Assembly (NCBI GenBank): GCA_963929865.1
Contig: CAWVKK010000068.1
Span: 1 to 44,028 of the forward strand
Direction of reading: 5' to 3'
DNA length: 44,028 bases
Source of the DNA: JAGZHZ01 sp963929865
GTDB lineage: Bacteria > Bacillota > Clostridia > Lachnospirales > Lachnospiraceae
Shown: positions 1 to 7,704 of the stretch, in pieces
Layout: every line of letters starts with the position of its first letter
Position numbering within the stretch: the first letter of the stretch is position 1
Position numbers and translations under genes: made by a program
Notes under the pieces: generated by a model
What the model saw: only the letters and a program-made list of their open reading frames with translations
Told to the model about the DNA's origin: nothing
Database searches by the model: none

Positions 1-65
1 CAGTATACACCCAAAAAGGCGTGATGTCTTTAATTTTAAACACTTTGAAGTAACTTTGGTGAAAT

Positions 66-94
66 TTCAAATTTGCTCATTTATAGCATATAAT
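66..94 (+). promoter_or_regulatory. Probable sigma-A promoter of the AraC regulator
   Basis: A TTCAAA hexamer (66-71) is followed after 17 bases by a perfect TATAAT (89-94), within a very AT-rich stretch. The predicted transcript starts near 101 and leads into the AAGGAG ribosome binding site at 114-119. The spacing and the consensus -10 support it; the -35 is only a partial match. Confidence 0.55.
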
Positions 95-131
95 ATAATA
101 AAACCGCCAAACTGAAGGAGAGTGAAAATTT

Positions 132-1028
132 ATGGCGCTACAGAAGTGCGGATTGAATCTGAACAGGGTATCGAGAGAACTCCAGCCTCACGGAAGTCTT
201 GAGTTTCCCTGTGCCGGTTATTCCTCCCACCATACGGGAAGCCCCGAAGATGTAATCCCGTGGCACTGGCATGAGGAGATGGAAATTGTGCAGATCACAG
301 AGGGACAGATGAAGATAAAAACGCCTGCAGCTTCGTTTCTGTTAAAAAAAGGACAGACAGCGGTGATCAATTCCAATATTCTTCACTATGCCGCAGCAGC
401 GCCGGAATGTACGTTGCACTCCCTTGTCTTCAGCCCTGCGCTAATTACTGGAGGAAAGGAATCTATCTTTGCAAAAAAATATATCCAGCCGCTTTTATCC
501 TGCCACATGTTTTCCTGCTGCCAGATTGATCAGGATGCCGGAAAACACGTATCGGAATGGTTCAACTGCGCTTTTGATGCGCTGGCAAACGACAGACGCG
601 GGTTTGAGTTTATCGTCCGTGAAAATCTTTCCCATATCTGCTTCTATCTTTATAGCAAATTTGAACCGCAGATCGATCTGCGGTCTTCGATTTTAAACCA
701 GGATAATATCCGTATCCAGAAGATGCTGAATTTTTTGCACAGGAATTTTGCGGATAGCCTGTCTTTGAAAGAGATTTCCAGAGCCGCGGATATCAGCGAA
801 CGGGAATGTCTGCGGTGCTTCCAAAAAATGCTTCAAATATCTCCTATCCAGTATCTATTGAAATATCGAGTGATGCAGGGAGCGGAAATGCTGATAAGAA
901 ACCATTCCAGCAGCGTTTCAGAGATAGCGGCTGATTGCGGCTTTGACAGTCCAAGCAATTTCACAAAAATATTTAAGCGTTTTTATAACTGTACGCCGCG
1001 AGAATATAGAAATAAAATTGCAAAATAA
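132..1028 (+). CDS. AraC family transcriptional regulator with cupin sensor domain
   Basis: This 298-residue protein has the classic two-part AraC layout. Its N-terminal cupin-like half carries the HWHEEMEI motif near residue 46, where a small molecule, usually a sugar, would bind. Its C-terminal half (about 195-295) holds two helix-turn-helix motifs, including SLKEISRAADISE and the second-helix region ending in FKRFYNCTPREYR. Such proteins normally activate a carbohydrate operon. The start is supported by AAGGAG 12 bases upstream and a good promoter at 66-94. No sugar operon follows on this strand: a tRNA on the opposite strand comes next, so the target may lie to the left of the window or elsewhere. 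The family call is secure; the ligand is unknown. Confidence 0.95.
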   Translation: MALQKCGLNLNRVSRELQPHGSLEFPCAGYSSHHTGSPEDVIPWHWHEEMEIVQITEGQMKIKTPAASFLLKKGQTAVINSNILHYAAAAPECTLHSLVFSPALITGGKESIFAKKYIQPLLSCHMFSCCQIDQDAGKHVSEWFNCAFDALANDRRGFEFIVRENLSHICFYLYSKFEPQIDLRSSILNQDNIRIQKMLNFLHRNFADSLSLKEISRAADISERECLRCFQKMLQISPIQYLLKYRVMQGAEMLIRNHSSSVSEIAADCGFDSPSNFTKIFKRFYNCTPREYRNKIAK

Positions 1029-1060
1029 ATCACGGTGAATGCCGCTATCTTTGCAATATT

Positions 1061-1102
1061 AAAACAAAAAACGCTGCAAACCAACAAAAATGGCTTGCAG
1101 CG
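1061..1102 (-). terminator. Rho-independent terminator of tRNA-Arg
   Basis: Read on the minus strand, the 8-bp stem CGCTGCAA/TTGCAGCG (1072-1079 with 1095-1102) is followed by a run of T residues interrupted by one G (complement of 1061-1070). It begins about 9 bases after the CCA end of the tRNA, so it ends that transcript. It has no T-run in the plus direction, so it should not terminate the AraC gene. Confidence 0.8.
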
Positions 1103-1110
1103 GGAAGTTC

Positions 1111-1187
1111 TGGCGTCCCTGGGCAGATTCGAACTGCCGGCCTTTCGCTTAGGAGGCGAACGCTCTATCCTACTGAGCTACAGAGAC
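1111..1187 (-). tRNA. tRNA-Arg (anticodon CCT)
   Basis: The minus strand folds as a complete cloverleaf. The acceptor stem is GTCTCTG/CAGGGAC, the D arm GCTC/GAGC, the anticodon stem TTCGC/GCGAA with loop CTCCTAA, and the T arm GGCAG-TTCGAAT-CTGCC. The anticodon CCT reads the AGG arginine codon. The 3' CCA is encoded (1111-1113). The gene stands alone and is followed by its own terminator. Confidence 0.95.
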
Positions 1188-1278
1188 GTATATCAAAAGT
1201 GAGATCATTATGTCTATCCAGACATCTTTTGTATTATATCACATCTCCGATTTAGATTCCAGAACTTTTTTCTGTCTT

Positions 1279-1518
1279 TTATTTATTGGTATCCGTCTTT
1301 TTCCTGCGAGAATATGGATGCTTCTCATCCGTCAGATTGAGAAGATAATCGACACTGGTGTTGTGAAATTCTGCCAGCTGGATCAATATCTGAGTGGGGA
1401 TATCAACATCACCGCGCTCATAGTTGCTGTAGATCCGCTGGCTGCAATTCAATATTTTTCCCATATCTGTCTGTGTGAGATCACGATCCTCCCGCAGATC
1501 TCGAATTCTCTGATACAC
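1279..1518 (-). CDS. Small XRE family helix-turn-helix regulator
   Basis: This protein of about 79 residues is almost entirely one Cro/CI-type HTH domain, with LTQTDMGKILNCSQRIYSNYERG as the recognisable helix-turn-helix core. It ends in a basic tail. The start is taken as the GTG at 1518 because CGAGGTGAT lies about 6 bases upstream and the product then begins MYQRIRDLRED, the usual beginning for these small clostridial regulators. A TTG at 1536 could extend it by six residues. It diverges from the membrane-protein gene at 1640, and a perfect inverted repeat lies between them. It probably represses itself and that gene. The domain call is firm; the target is inferred from position. Confidence 0.9.
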   Translation of the reverse strand: MYQRIRDLREDRDLTQTDMGKILNCSQRIYSNYERGDVDIPTQILIQLAEFHNTSVDYLLNLTDEKHPYSRRKKTDTNK

Positions 1519-1564
1519 CGCTATCACCTCGTGCAATCATGATATCTTAGCCAGAGATTCACTA

Positions 1565-1593
1565 TTGAATTTTAGCGAGTAATTCGCTAAACT
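1565..1593 (+). promoter_or_regulatory. Promoter of the small membrane-protein gene
   Basis: TTGAAT (1565-1570) and TAAACT (1588-1593) are separated by 17 bases. The spacer is filled by the 19-base inverted repeat at 1572-1590, so a bound repressor would directly block RNA polymerase. Confidence 0.5.
1572..1590. promoter_or_regulatory. Inverted-repeat operator between the XRE gene and the membrane-protein gene
   Basis: The site is TTAGCGA, five bases, then TCGCTAA: two perfect 7-base arms. It sits between the divergent genes and overlaps the -35/-10 spacer of the plus-strand promoter. The size and symmetry suit a dimeric XRE repressor such as the neighbouring one. Binding is inferred from position, not shown. 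Confidence 0.6.
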
Positions 1594-1639
1594 GGATTTA
1601 ATGAGATGAGAAAGACGAAGAAAAAGGAGTGCATGAGGA

Positions 1640-1960
1640 ATGAAAAGGAGAATAATTAGACTGTTGAGAAACCTGTTTCGCTTAAGCTTATTTTGCGGAT
1701 ATTTTTATGTCTTATTCGTCAACCTTGTCTGCGGATTTTCGGCGGGTGGGGCGGAAACCCGGCTGGAAGCAGCGGTCATATTTGTCTGTGCATCTGCGAT
1801 CGCGGCAGGTTTTCCGGGAATGATATGGTATCAGAGCAATTATATTAAGAAGCTGGAAAAAGCGTTGGAGGAAGCGGAGAATTTTCAGGAACACCTGGCA
1901 GAGCGGCTTGCCGCGGCGGAACAGGAAAGCAGAGGAAAGAAAGCTTCCGTTTTGAGATGA
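1640..1960 (+). CDS. Small two-pass membrane protein with coiled-coil tail, function unknown
   Basis: This 106-residue protein begins with a basic stretch (MKRRIIRLLRNLFR), followed by two hydrophobic segments at about residues 14-34 and 43-63. The C-terminal part is a charged heptad-like helix (YIKKLEKALEEAENFQEHLAERLAAAEQ) that is probably a cytoplasmic coiled coil. A purine-rich site with GGAG about 10 bases before the ATG serves as ribosome binding site. The gene faces the XRE regulator across a shared operator, which suggests it is the regulated target. I recognise no family, and no function is proposed. Confidence 0.7.
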   Translation: MKRRIIRLLRNLFRLSLFCGYFYVLFVNLVCGFSAGGAETRLEAAVIFVCASAIAAGFPGMIWYQSNYIKKLEKALEEAENFQEHLAERLAAAEQESRGKKASVLR

Positions 1961-2002
1961 GAAAAAGAAGAGGGGATTTCAGTCGAAAAAAGGACATATG
2001 TG

Positions 2003-2011
2003 TGGTATACT
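2003..2011 (+). promoter_or_regulatory. Possible extended -10 promoter of the DUF1287 gene
   Basis: TGG followed by TATACT (2006-2011) forms an extended -10 element. The matching -35 region (1983-1988, TCGAAA) is weak. It lies inside the upstream open extension of the DUF1287 frame, which supports the downstream start at 2189. Confidence 0.35.
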
Positions 2012-2188
2012 GTCAATAGAAAAACGTTTCGAACTTTTTGTGCTGTTAGTATGGAAGAATGGAAGATAGAAAAAAAGAGAAGCCTGAACAATATAAAAAG
2101 AAAAAAGGGGTCATGTGCGGCGTCAGAGTCAGAGAAACCGGTGCGCAGGCAGATAACGCACAGACAGCAGCGGAGAGGAAAAGAAGAA

Positions 2189-2863
2189 ATGGCAAAAAAG
2201 AAAAAAGCGGCAGGAATACTGGCTCTGACCGCATTGATCGCGGCCGGCGTCTTCATACAAAAGTATCACTACTATTTTACCGGCACAAGCAGCGCGCCTG
2301 TGAGGGCAAAGCACAACCGTGATTTTGATATTCCGGATATCCGCAGCTCGGTGGACAAAGATCAGGACGGAATAGACGATCAGACAGACATCCTCCAGGG
2401 AGCGAGAGACTACATCGCGACAAAGCCTGTCTACAAGAGCAAATATTACAGTACCGGGTATCCGGACGACGGATACGGCGTGTGTACGGACGTTGTGGCA
2501 AATGCGATGCGAAGCGCGGGATATGACCTGATGGAGCTTGTATACAGCGATATTATCGCCAATCCTTGGGCATATGATATTGCTCAGCCTGACAAACATA
2601 TTGATTTTCGCAGGGTGAAAAATCTGAAGGTCTATTTTGCGCGCACGGCTGTTTCCCTGACAACTGATATCTATGATATCAGCCAGTGGCAGGGAGGAGA
2701 TATCGTGATCTTTGAAGATCATATCGGAATCGTCTCTGACAGCAGAAACGACCGGGGAGTCGCCTATGTTATCCACCACAACGGACCGTATCAGGCTTCT
2801 TACGAAGAGGACATTCTCGAACAGCGAAACGATCTTGTGGGACATTACCGCATCACCATATAG
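2189..2863 (+). CDS. DUF1287 family secreted or membrane-anchored hydrolase-like protein
   Basis: From the ATG at 2189 the product has 224 residues. It has a basic N-terminus and one hydrophobic segment (about 9-24), so it is exported as an anchored or cleaved protein. The rest matches DUF1287, a family with an NlpC/P60-like cysteine peptidase fold. The likely catalytic Cys is in YGVCTDVVANAMR, the His in DHIGIVSD, and a second conserved motif is IHHNGPYQ. The segment DKDQDGIDDQTD just after the anchor resembles a calcium-binding loop. The start is placed at 2189 rather than 2000 because the longer frame crosses a likely promoter and a strongly basic, non-signal stretch, and because GAGAGGAAAAGAAG precedes this ATG. 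Substrate is unknown; a role in wall turnover is inferred from the fold. Confidence 0.85.
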   Translation: MAKKKKAAGILALTALIAAGVFIQKYHYYFTGTSSAPVRAKHNRDFDIPDIRSSVDKDQDGIDDQTDILQGARDYIATKPVYKSKYYSTGYPDDGYGVCTDVVANAMRSAGYDLMELVYSDIIANPWAYDIAQPDKHIDFRRVKNLKVYFARTAVSLTTDIYDISQWQGGDIVIFEDHIGIVSDSRNDRGVAYVIHHNGPYQASYEEDILEQRNDLVGHYRITI

Positions 2864-2940
2864 ACAGATTGCCGGGGGAAAAACAGCACAGAACGGAGTG
2901 CCGAAAATTGCAGAGCAAACTTGTCATTTCGGATAAGATG

Positions 2941-2996
2941 CCCTTAAGCAGAAGACCAGGTGAAACAAAGGAGGTCTGCTTAAGGGTATTTTCTGT
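2941..2996 (+). terminator. Hairpin, probable terminator between the DUF1287 gene and yesN
   Basis: CCCTTAAGCAGA (2941-2952) pairs perfectly over 12 bases with TCTGCTTAAGGG (2975-2986) across a 22-base loop and is followed by TATTTTCT. The T-run is imperfect, so termination may be partial. It also lies in the leader of the YesN gene, whose ribosome binding site follows directly. Confidence 0.6.
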
Positions 2997-3013
2997 AAAA
3001 GGAGGGGGCAGAA

Positions 3014-4549
3014 ATGATCAATATTATGTTAGTGGACGATGAAGAGCTGGTGACAACTTATATCGAACAGATGATAGATTGGGAGGAGAAGGGATATCAT
3101 ATTGCAGGGAGCGCTGCGAGCGGCAGGCAGGCTCTTGAATTGTATGAGAAATACAGACCGGAGATTGTGATTTCCGATATTCGGATGCCGGGGATGGACG
3201 GACTGGAGCTGACGCGGATTCTCAAGGAAAAAAATAAGGAACTTGTGGTAATTCTGATGTCGGCTTATAAGGACTTTGAGTACGCGAAAAAAGGAATTCA
3301 GTACGGCGTCTCAAATTATCTGCTCAAGCATGAACTGAGCGAAGAGACGATTCTCTCTGAACTTGAGCTGGCAAAAGAAAGGCTGGAAAGAGAAAAAGAA
3401 CAGAAAAAGATTTATCAAAAGCATCTGATGGGACAATTGATCCATGGACAAAAGACGACAGAAAACATAGAAAGGATTCCATGGGGAAACCGGCTTTTTT
3501 TGCTGATGCTGCACAAAAGCAGCTGGATAACAAACGGGAGAATCATAGAGGAAGAATGGAATTTGCAGGAAAAACAGGAAGTAGAAAAAAGTTTTCAAGA
3601 GGAGATGCCAGGGAGATGCGTGTACCGATCAGACGTGCAGATTACGAAGAGCAGCTGGATGATTCTGTATGAGTTTGAGGAAATTTCCAGTAAGTATGCC
3701 GTCGGCTGTCTGATTCAGCAGAAAAGCGAAGAGCTGATCCGCCGCTTGTGCAGACTAGAGAATTCACATGTCCAGATCATTTACAGCTGTGAGATTGCGC
3801 CTGAGGAGATCAGCGGCACATTCCGAAAGATGGCATGGCAGATCCGTTATGAAGCCTTCCGAAAGATGGACAGAGCCTACAGCCTTTTGGAGCTGAGCGG
3901 CGGGAAAACGGATGAGCGAAGAAAAGTAGATGACAGAATCAGACAGCTGAGAAACATTTTATATGAAGAGTCAGGTGAAGAGGCGGGGAGACTGATCAGA
4001 CAATGGTTTCAGGAAATCCAGCAGGAGAGGCAGCTGGAGCTTTTTCGTGAGATCCTGCCTTTTTTGGAACAGCTCCTCCATGAAATCGCAGGAGAGGAGG
4101 GCAGCGAGGAGGAAACGCGCTTATGGACTGTGACCGAAACAGGAGAGTATTATGCGCGGCGCTTTGAGGATGCGCGCCGGAGATTAGACGAGCATAGGAA
4201 AAAACATTATTCAAGACTGATATCGGATGTGATCCAATACCTTCAAAGGCATTATGGGGAGGATGTGAGTCTGGACACGCTGGGAGATGTATTTCAGATG
4301 AATGGATCGTATCTGGGAAGAGTGTTCAGAAAGGAGACGGGGAGCAGTGTACTGAAATATGTAACGAATCTGAGAATAGAAAAGGCAAAGTATCTGCTGC
4401 GCAGGAAAAACTGCACGGTCTCGGAGACAGCATGGCGGGTGGGATACCAGACAAGCCAGTATTTTAGCCAGATTTTTATGAAGACAGTCGGAGTAAGTCC
4501 GCAGGAGTATCGAAGATGGGAAGAAAAACAGGAAAAAGATCAAAGCTGA
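3014..4549 (+). CDS. YesN-type response regulator (receiver plus AraC HTH)
   Basis: This 511-residue protein starts with a receiver domain. The acidic pocket is DDEE at residues 8-11, the phosphoacceptor Asp is in VISDIRMPGMDG near residue 56, and the conserved Lys is in YLLKHE. A long variable linker (about 130-400) follows, then a C-terminal AraC-type DNA-binding domain (about 405-505) ending in QIFMKTVGVSPQEYRR. Phosphorylation by the next gene's kinase should control DNA binding. The start has AAAAGGAGGGGG just upstream. Its end overlaps the kinase gene by 34 bases, so the two are translationally linked. The likely target is the solute-binding protein and GH3 genes downstream. Confidence 0.95.
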   Translation: MINIMLVDDEELVTTYIEQMIDWEEKGYHIAGSAASGRQALELYEKYRPEIVISDIRMPGMDGLELTRILKEKNKELVVILMSAYKDFEYAKKGIQYGVSNYLLKHELSEETILSELELAKERLEREKEQKKIYQKHLMGQLIHGQKTTENIERIPWGNRLFLLMLHKSSWITNGRIIEEEWNLQEKQEVEKSFQEEMPGRCVYRSDVQITKSSWMILYEFEEISSKYAVGCLIQQKSEELIRRLCRLENSHVQIIYSCEIAPEEISGTFRKMAWQIRYEAFRKMDRAYSLLELSGGKTDERRKVDDRIRQLRNILYEESGEEAGRLIRQWFQEIQQERQLELFREILPFLEQLLHEIAGEEGSEEETRLWTVTETGEYYARRFEDARRRLDEHRKKHYSRLISDVIQYLQRHYGEDVSLDTLGDVFQMNGSYLGRVFRKETGSSVLKYVTNLRIEKAKYLLRRKNCTVSETAWRVGYQTSQYFSQIFMKTVGVSPQEYRRWEEKQEKDQS

Positions 4550-6285
4550 CATGGCGTGTCGTAAAGGATATTGTGGCAATTCTCGGGATATCTCTGTTCA
4601 TCAGCGCGATGTGCGGATTTTTTTACTTCAAGGAAGTGATTTCCGATCAGAGAATTTCAGACGAAAAAGCAAAGCAGCAGCAGCTGGTCAATCAGCTGAC
4701 CTTTATGACAGAGGATATCGGACAGTACGCAGAAAATATTCTGGTGGACGAGCAGCTGCAGGAGCTTTTGGATGAGACAGCGCAAGATGAATATGAAAAG
4801 AGCAGAAAATATGACCGGATTTCGAGGAGACTGATGTTTTACAGCAGTCTGCGTCCTCATATCTATCACATCTGTCTGGCGATGAAGGATGGGAGCTGCT
4901 ATGAGAGCAGCTATCAGAGATGGGAGATCAGAGAGGAAAATGCCTACTTAAAGGAAGAGACATTGTCTCCGCATTTTCAGGAAGAGACCGATGCGTTTTC
5001 TGGTTTGTATACTTCCGGGGAAGGCAGCCCGCAGAAAAAGCTGATCTGCTACCGTGTTCCGCTTCTCGACAAATATCATTACGGAGAGCAGATCGGATGC
5101 CTGTATATGGAAATTGATCTGGACTATTTTCTGAGTCAGGTAGAGTGGTATGGAGAAGGATACGATACCATCTGTCTCGCAGATCGCGGTCAGAATTTTC
5201 TATATGCAAAGGATCGCGACGGGATTGTGCAAAATTTTCTGGAGAGTGAAAAAAGTAAAGAGACAAAAGAAGTCTTTCCCGTCAAAGAGGGATATCTGAT
5301 CTGGGAAGAAATCGAAACGGCGGGGTGGAAGCTGTACACGATGATTCCCAAAAGTGAGGTTTGGCAGAGCAGTCAGTTTGTCCTAAAATTTTTTATGATT
5401 TCTTTTTTATTTTCACTCGGAATGGTTATCCTCTTTTCCACTAAAATCATGGAGCGGATTGTCCGTCCTGTGGTTCGTCTCTCTGAACAGATGGAGAGAG
5501 AGGATTATGGAAATCTGGGGGAGATTGAGATTGTGCGGACAAAGGATGAGATCGAGATGCTGTATCGGCGGTTCTGCTCTATGATTAAAAAGATCCAGGA
5601 AGAGGAGCGGGTTCGGATGGAGCAGGAAAAGAAAAAAAAGGAAATGGAATTTGCCGTGATGCACTCCCAGATCTCTCCGCATTATCTGTATAATGTGCTG
5701 AATACAGTTATGTTCTTGGCGGCGGTGGAAAAAAATAAAAAGATTGCGGAGATCGTGCGCGCCCTGATCTATACGCTTCAGGAAACGATCGATATCGGCA
5801 GCGATGAGCTGACGACGACGCTGGAAAAGGAAATACAGTTAGTGAATGCCTATTTAGATATTCAGAAGTACCGCTATGCCGGAAAATTTAAAAGCTGTAT
5901 TTTGTGCGGGGATGACTTAAAGGAATATATAGTGCCAAAGACGATTGTCCAGCCTCTGGTAGAAAATGCGATTGTACACGGAATTTTGCCGTCAGAGAGA
6001 GCAGGGACAGTTACTGTGCGCAGCTTTCAAAGAGAAGAGATGCTTGTGATTGAGGTGGAGGACGACGGAATAGGCATCCGTGAGGAGGAGATCCGGCGGT
6101 TTGAGACAGAAGAAAAGAAACAGGACAGGAAGGATGAGCGGAGACATATCGGAATGGAGAATGTCAAAGAGCGCATTCGATATCTGTACGGAGAAACATA
6201 CGGGATGAAGATAGAAAGAAGAAAAGAAGGCGGCACAAGAATATGGCTGTATCTGCCGCTGATCAGGAAAGGAGAAGACGGATGA
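4516..6285 (+). CDS. YesM-type sensor histidine kinase
   Basis: This 589-residue kinase has a first membrane helix at about 17-38, an extracytoplasmic sensor region of about 240 residues, a second helix at about 286-306 and a HAMP linker beginning with RIVRPVVRLSEQME. The phosphoacceptor motif is SQISPHYLYNVLN. The ATP-binding domain shows LVENAIVHGI (N box) and EDDGIGI (G1 box). This is the His_kinase/HATPase arrangement of YesM kinases, which usually sense extracellular oligosaccharides. It overlaps the regulator gene by 34 bases and the solute-binding protein gene by 4 (ATGA). The start is supported by GCAGGAG about 9 bases upstream. The external ligand is unknown. Confidence 0.95.
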   Translation: MGRKTGKRSKLTWRVVKDIVAILGISLFISAMCGFFYFKEVISDQRISDEKAKQQQLVNQLTFMTEDIGQYAENILVDEQLQELLDETAQDEYEKSRKYDRISRRLMFYSSLRPHIYHICLAMKDGSCYESSYQRWEIREENAYLKEETLSPHFQEETDAFSGLYTSGEGSPQKKLICYRVPLLDKYHYGEQIGCLYMEIDLDYFLSQVEWYGEGYDTICLADRGQNFLYAKDRDGIVQNFLESEKSKETKEVFPVKEGYLIWEEIETAGWKLYTMIPKSEVWQSSQFVLKFFMISFLFSLGMVILFSTKIMERIVRPVVRLSEQMEREDYGNLGEIEIVRTKDEIEMLYRRFCSMIKKIQEEERVRMEQEKKKKEMEFAVMHSQISPHYLYNVLNTVMFLAAVEKNKKIAEIVRALIYTLQETIDIGSDELTTTLEKEIQLVNAYLDIQKYRYAGKFKSCILCGDDLKEYIVPKTIVQPLVENAIVHGILPSERAGTVTVRSFQREEMLVIEVEDDGIGIREEEIRRFETEEKKQDRKDERRHIGMENVKERIRYLYGETYGMKIERRKEGGTRIWLYLPLIRKGEDG

Positions 6286-7589
6286 AGCGGGAAGGAAGGA
6301 AAAAAATTCTGGCGCTTGCGGTCATCTGCTTTTGTCAGATTTGCAGCATTGTGGGGGAAAGAGCTTGGGCGGCGGAGAGCTGTCCCTATGACGAGCCGCT
6401 TCCGGCAAATTATGAGGGGACTCTGAGCATGTGGGGATGGGACAGAGAATACTATAATGCGGTCACGCAGGCTTTCCAGGAAAAATATCCAAACGTGACG
6501 TTTGAGTATGTGGAGGCAGAAGGTTCGAATTTGCTCCAAAAATATGAGATTGCGCTGATCAGCGGCAAGGAGCTGCCGGATATTGCGTGGGCGATGATCG
6601 ATTACCGGGGCAGAATGTTTGAGCTGGACATGTGGGAAGCGCTCAATGAGAAGCCGTACAGCATGACGCTGGATCAGGTCTATGAGTATGTGCAGCCGAA
6701 AATGGTCAACAGCAGAGGGGACATCTGCGGAATTGAACAGTCACTCTCACCTGTGGGACTGATGTACCGAAAGGATCTGGCAAAAACGTATCTGGGGACA
6801 GACGACCCGCAGCTTTTGGAAGAGATGTTAGACGATTGGGAGGCTTTTATTGAGAAAGGACGACAGGTTCAAAAGGAAAGCGAGGGACAGGTATATATTT
6901 TGTTCGGTTTCCACGATATCATGCAGATTGTCCAGTCTCAGCAGGCTCAAGTGTGGATCGATGAGGAAACGATCAACGCTGAACAGACATTTGGAAAGAC
7001 GTTAGAGCTGATGTGCCGGTTCAGGGATGAAAAGACAGCGGACGGCATGGGCGCTTACTGGAGCGAGGCAGCACAGGAGAAAAACCACATTTTTACACCG
7101 TGTACGTTCTGGTCGGTAAAGCTGATGGAGAAAAGTGGACAGAGCAAGGAAAACGAAGGAAAGTGGGGACTGATTCCGACTCCGGAAGGCAGCATCAGCT
7201 GGGGCGGAACAGCAATGGGGATTACAAAGAGCTGCCGGGATAAACGGCTCGCCTGGGAATTTTTAAAATTTGCCGCCCTGTCGACGGAAGGCGCGAGAGC
7301 GCTCAACACAATTGGGCTGATGACAACGGCAAAACAGCCCTATCAGGAAGATCCGTCTCTGATGCGCTATCAAAGCGATCTGTTCGGGGAACAGGATATC
7401 GGCAGCTATTTTATGAAAGAGATTGTGCCGGAGATTCCTAAGAGGACACTGGCAAAGGAAGACCTGGCGATACAGCAGAGACTGGATCTGATCGTAAGTG
7501 TCATTGCGAGGGATCCAACCGTGACGGCGGCAGACGCCATGGAGATGCTGAAAAAGGAGCTGCAGGAATCTGGAATTTGTACAGAATAA
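6282..7589 (+). CDS. Extracellular solute-binding protein family 1, orphan (no permeases)
   Basis: From the ATG at 6282 the product has 435 residues with a Sec signal peptide that probably ends at AWA-AES. There is no clear lipobox, which is unusual for a Gram-positive binding protein. The mature start GTLSMWGWDREYYNAVTQAF and the later WGGTAMGITKSC region are typical of sugar-binding proteins of the UgpB/MalE class. The ATG overlaps the kinase stop codon (ATGA) and AAAGGAG precedes it, so this start is better than the upstream in-frame one. No permease genes accompany it. Its coupling to the kinase suggests that it presents a ligand to the YesM sensor domain, or serves an importer encoded elsewhere. 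Confidence 0.9.
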   Translation: MKREGRKKILALAVICFCQICSIVGERAWAAESCPYDEPLPANYEGTLSMWGWDREYYNAVTQAFQEKYPNVTFEYVEAEGSNLLQKYEIALISGKELPDIAWAMIDYRGRMFELDMWEALNEKPYSMTLDQVYEYVQPKMVNSRGDICGIEQSLSPVGLMYRKDLAKTYLGTDDPQLLEEMLDDWEAFIEKGRQVQKESEGQVYILFGFHDIMQIVQSQQAQVWIDEETINAEQTFGKTLELMCRFRDEKTADGMGAYWSEAAQEKNHIFTPCTFWSVKLMEKSGQSKENEGKWGLIPTPEGSISWGGTAMGITKSCRDKRLAWEFLKFAALSTEGARALNTIGLMTTAKQPYQEDPSLMRYQSDLFGEQDIGSYFMKEIVPEIPKRTLAKEDLAIQQRLDLIVSVIARDPTVTAADAMEMLKKELQESGICTE

Positions 7590-7642
7590 AAACAAAATGT
7601 ACGGAATGTCAGCTGGAAAAAGAGAAAGGGGAATGATAGACT

Positions 7643-7682
7643 GAAATTACAAAAGAGCATACAAAAAGCACGTTGTAATTTC
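7643..7682. repeat. Perfect 10-base inverted repeat upstream of the GH3 gene
   Basis: GAAATTACAA (7643-7652) and TTGTAATTTC (7673-7682) are perfect complements separated by 20 bases, ending 22 bases before the GH3 start codon. No T-run follows, so it is not an intrinsic terminator. It may be a protein-binding site or an mRNA processing hairpin that sets different levels for the GH3 and the regulatory genes. Confidence 0.6.
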
Positions 7683-7704
7683 AAAAAAGAAAGGGGAAGA
7701 GAAA

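Noticed and set aside
2129..2845. 238-codon minus-strand frame opposite the DUF1287 gene
   Set aside because: It mirrors a well-supported coding frame and lacks its own start signals.
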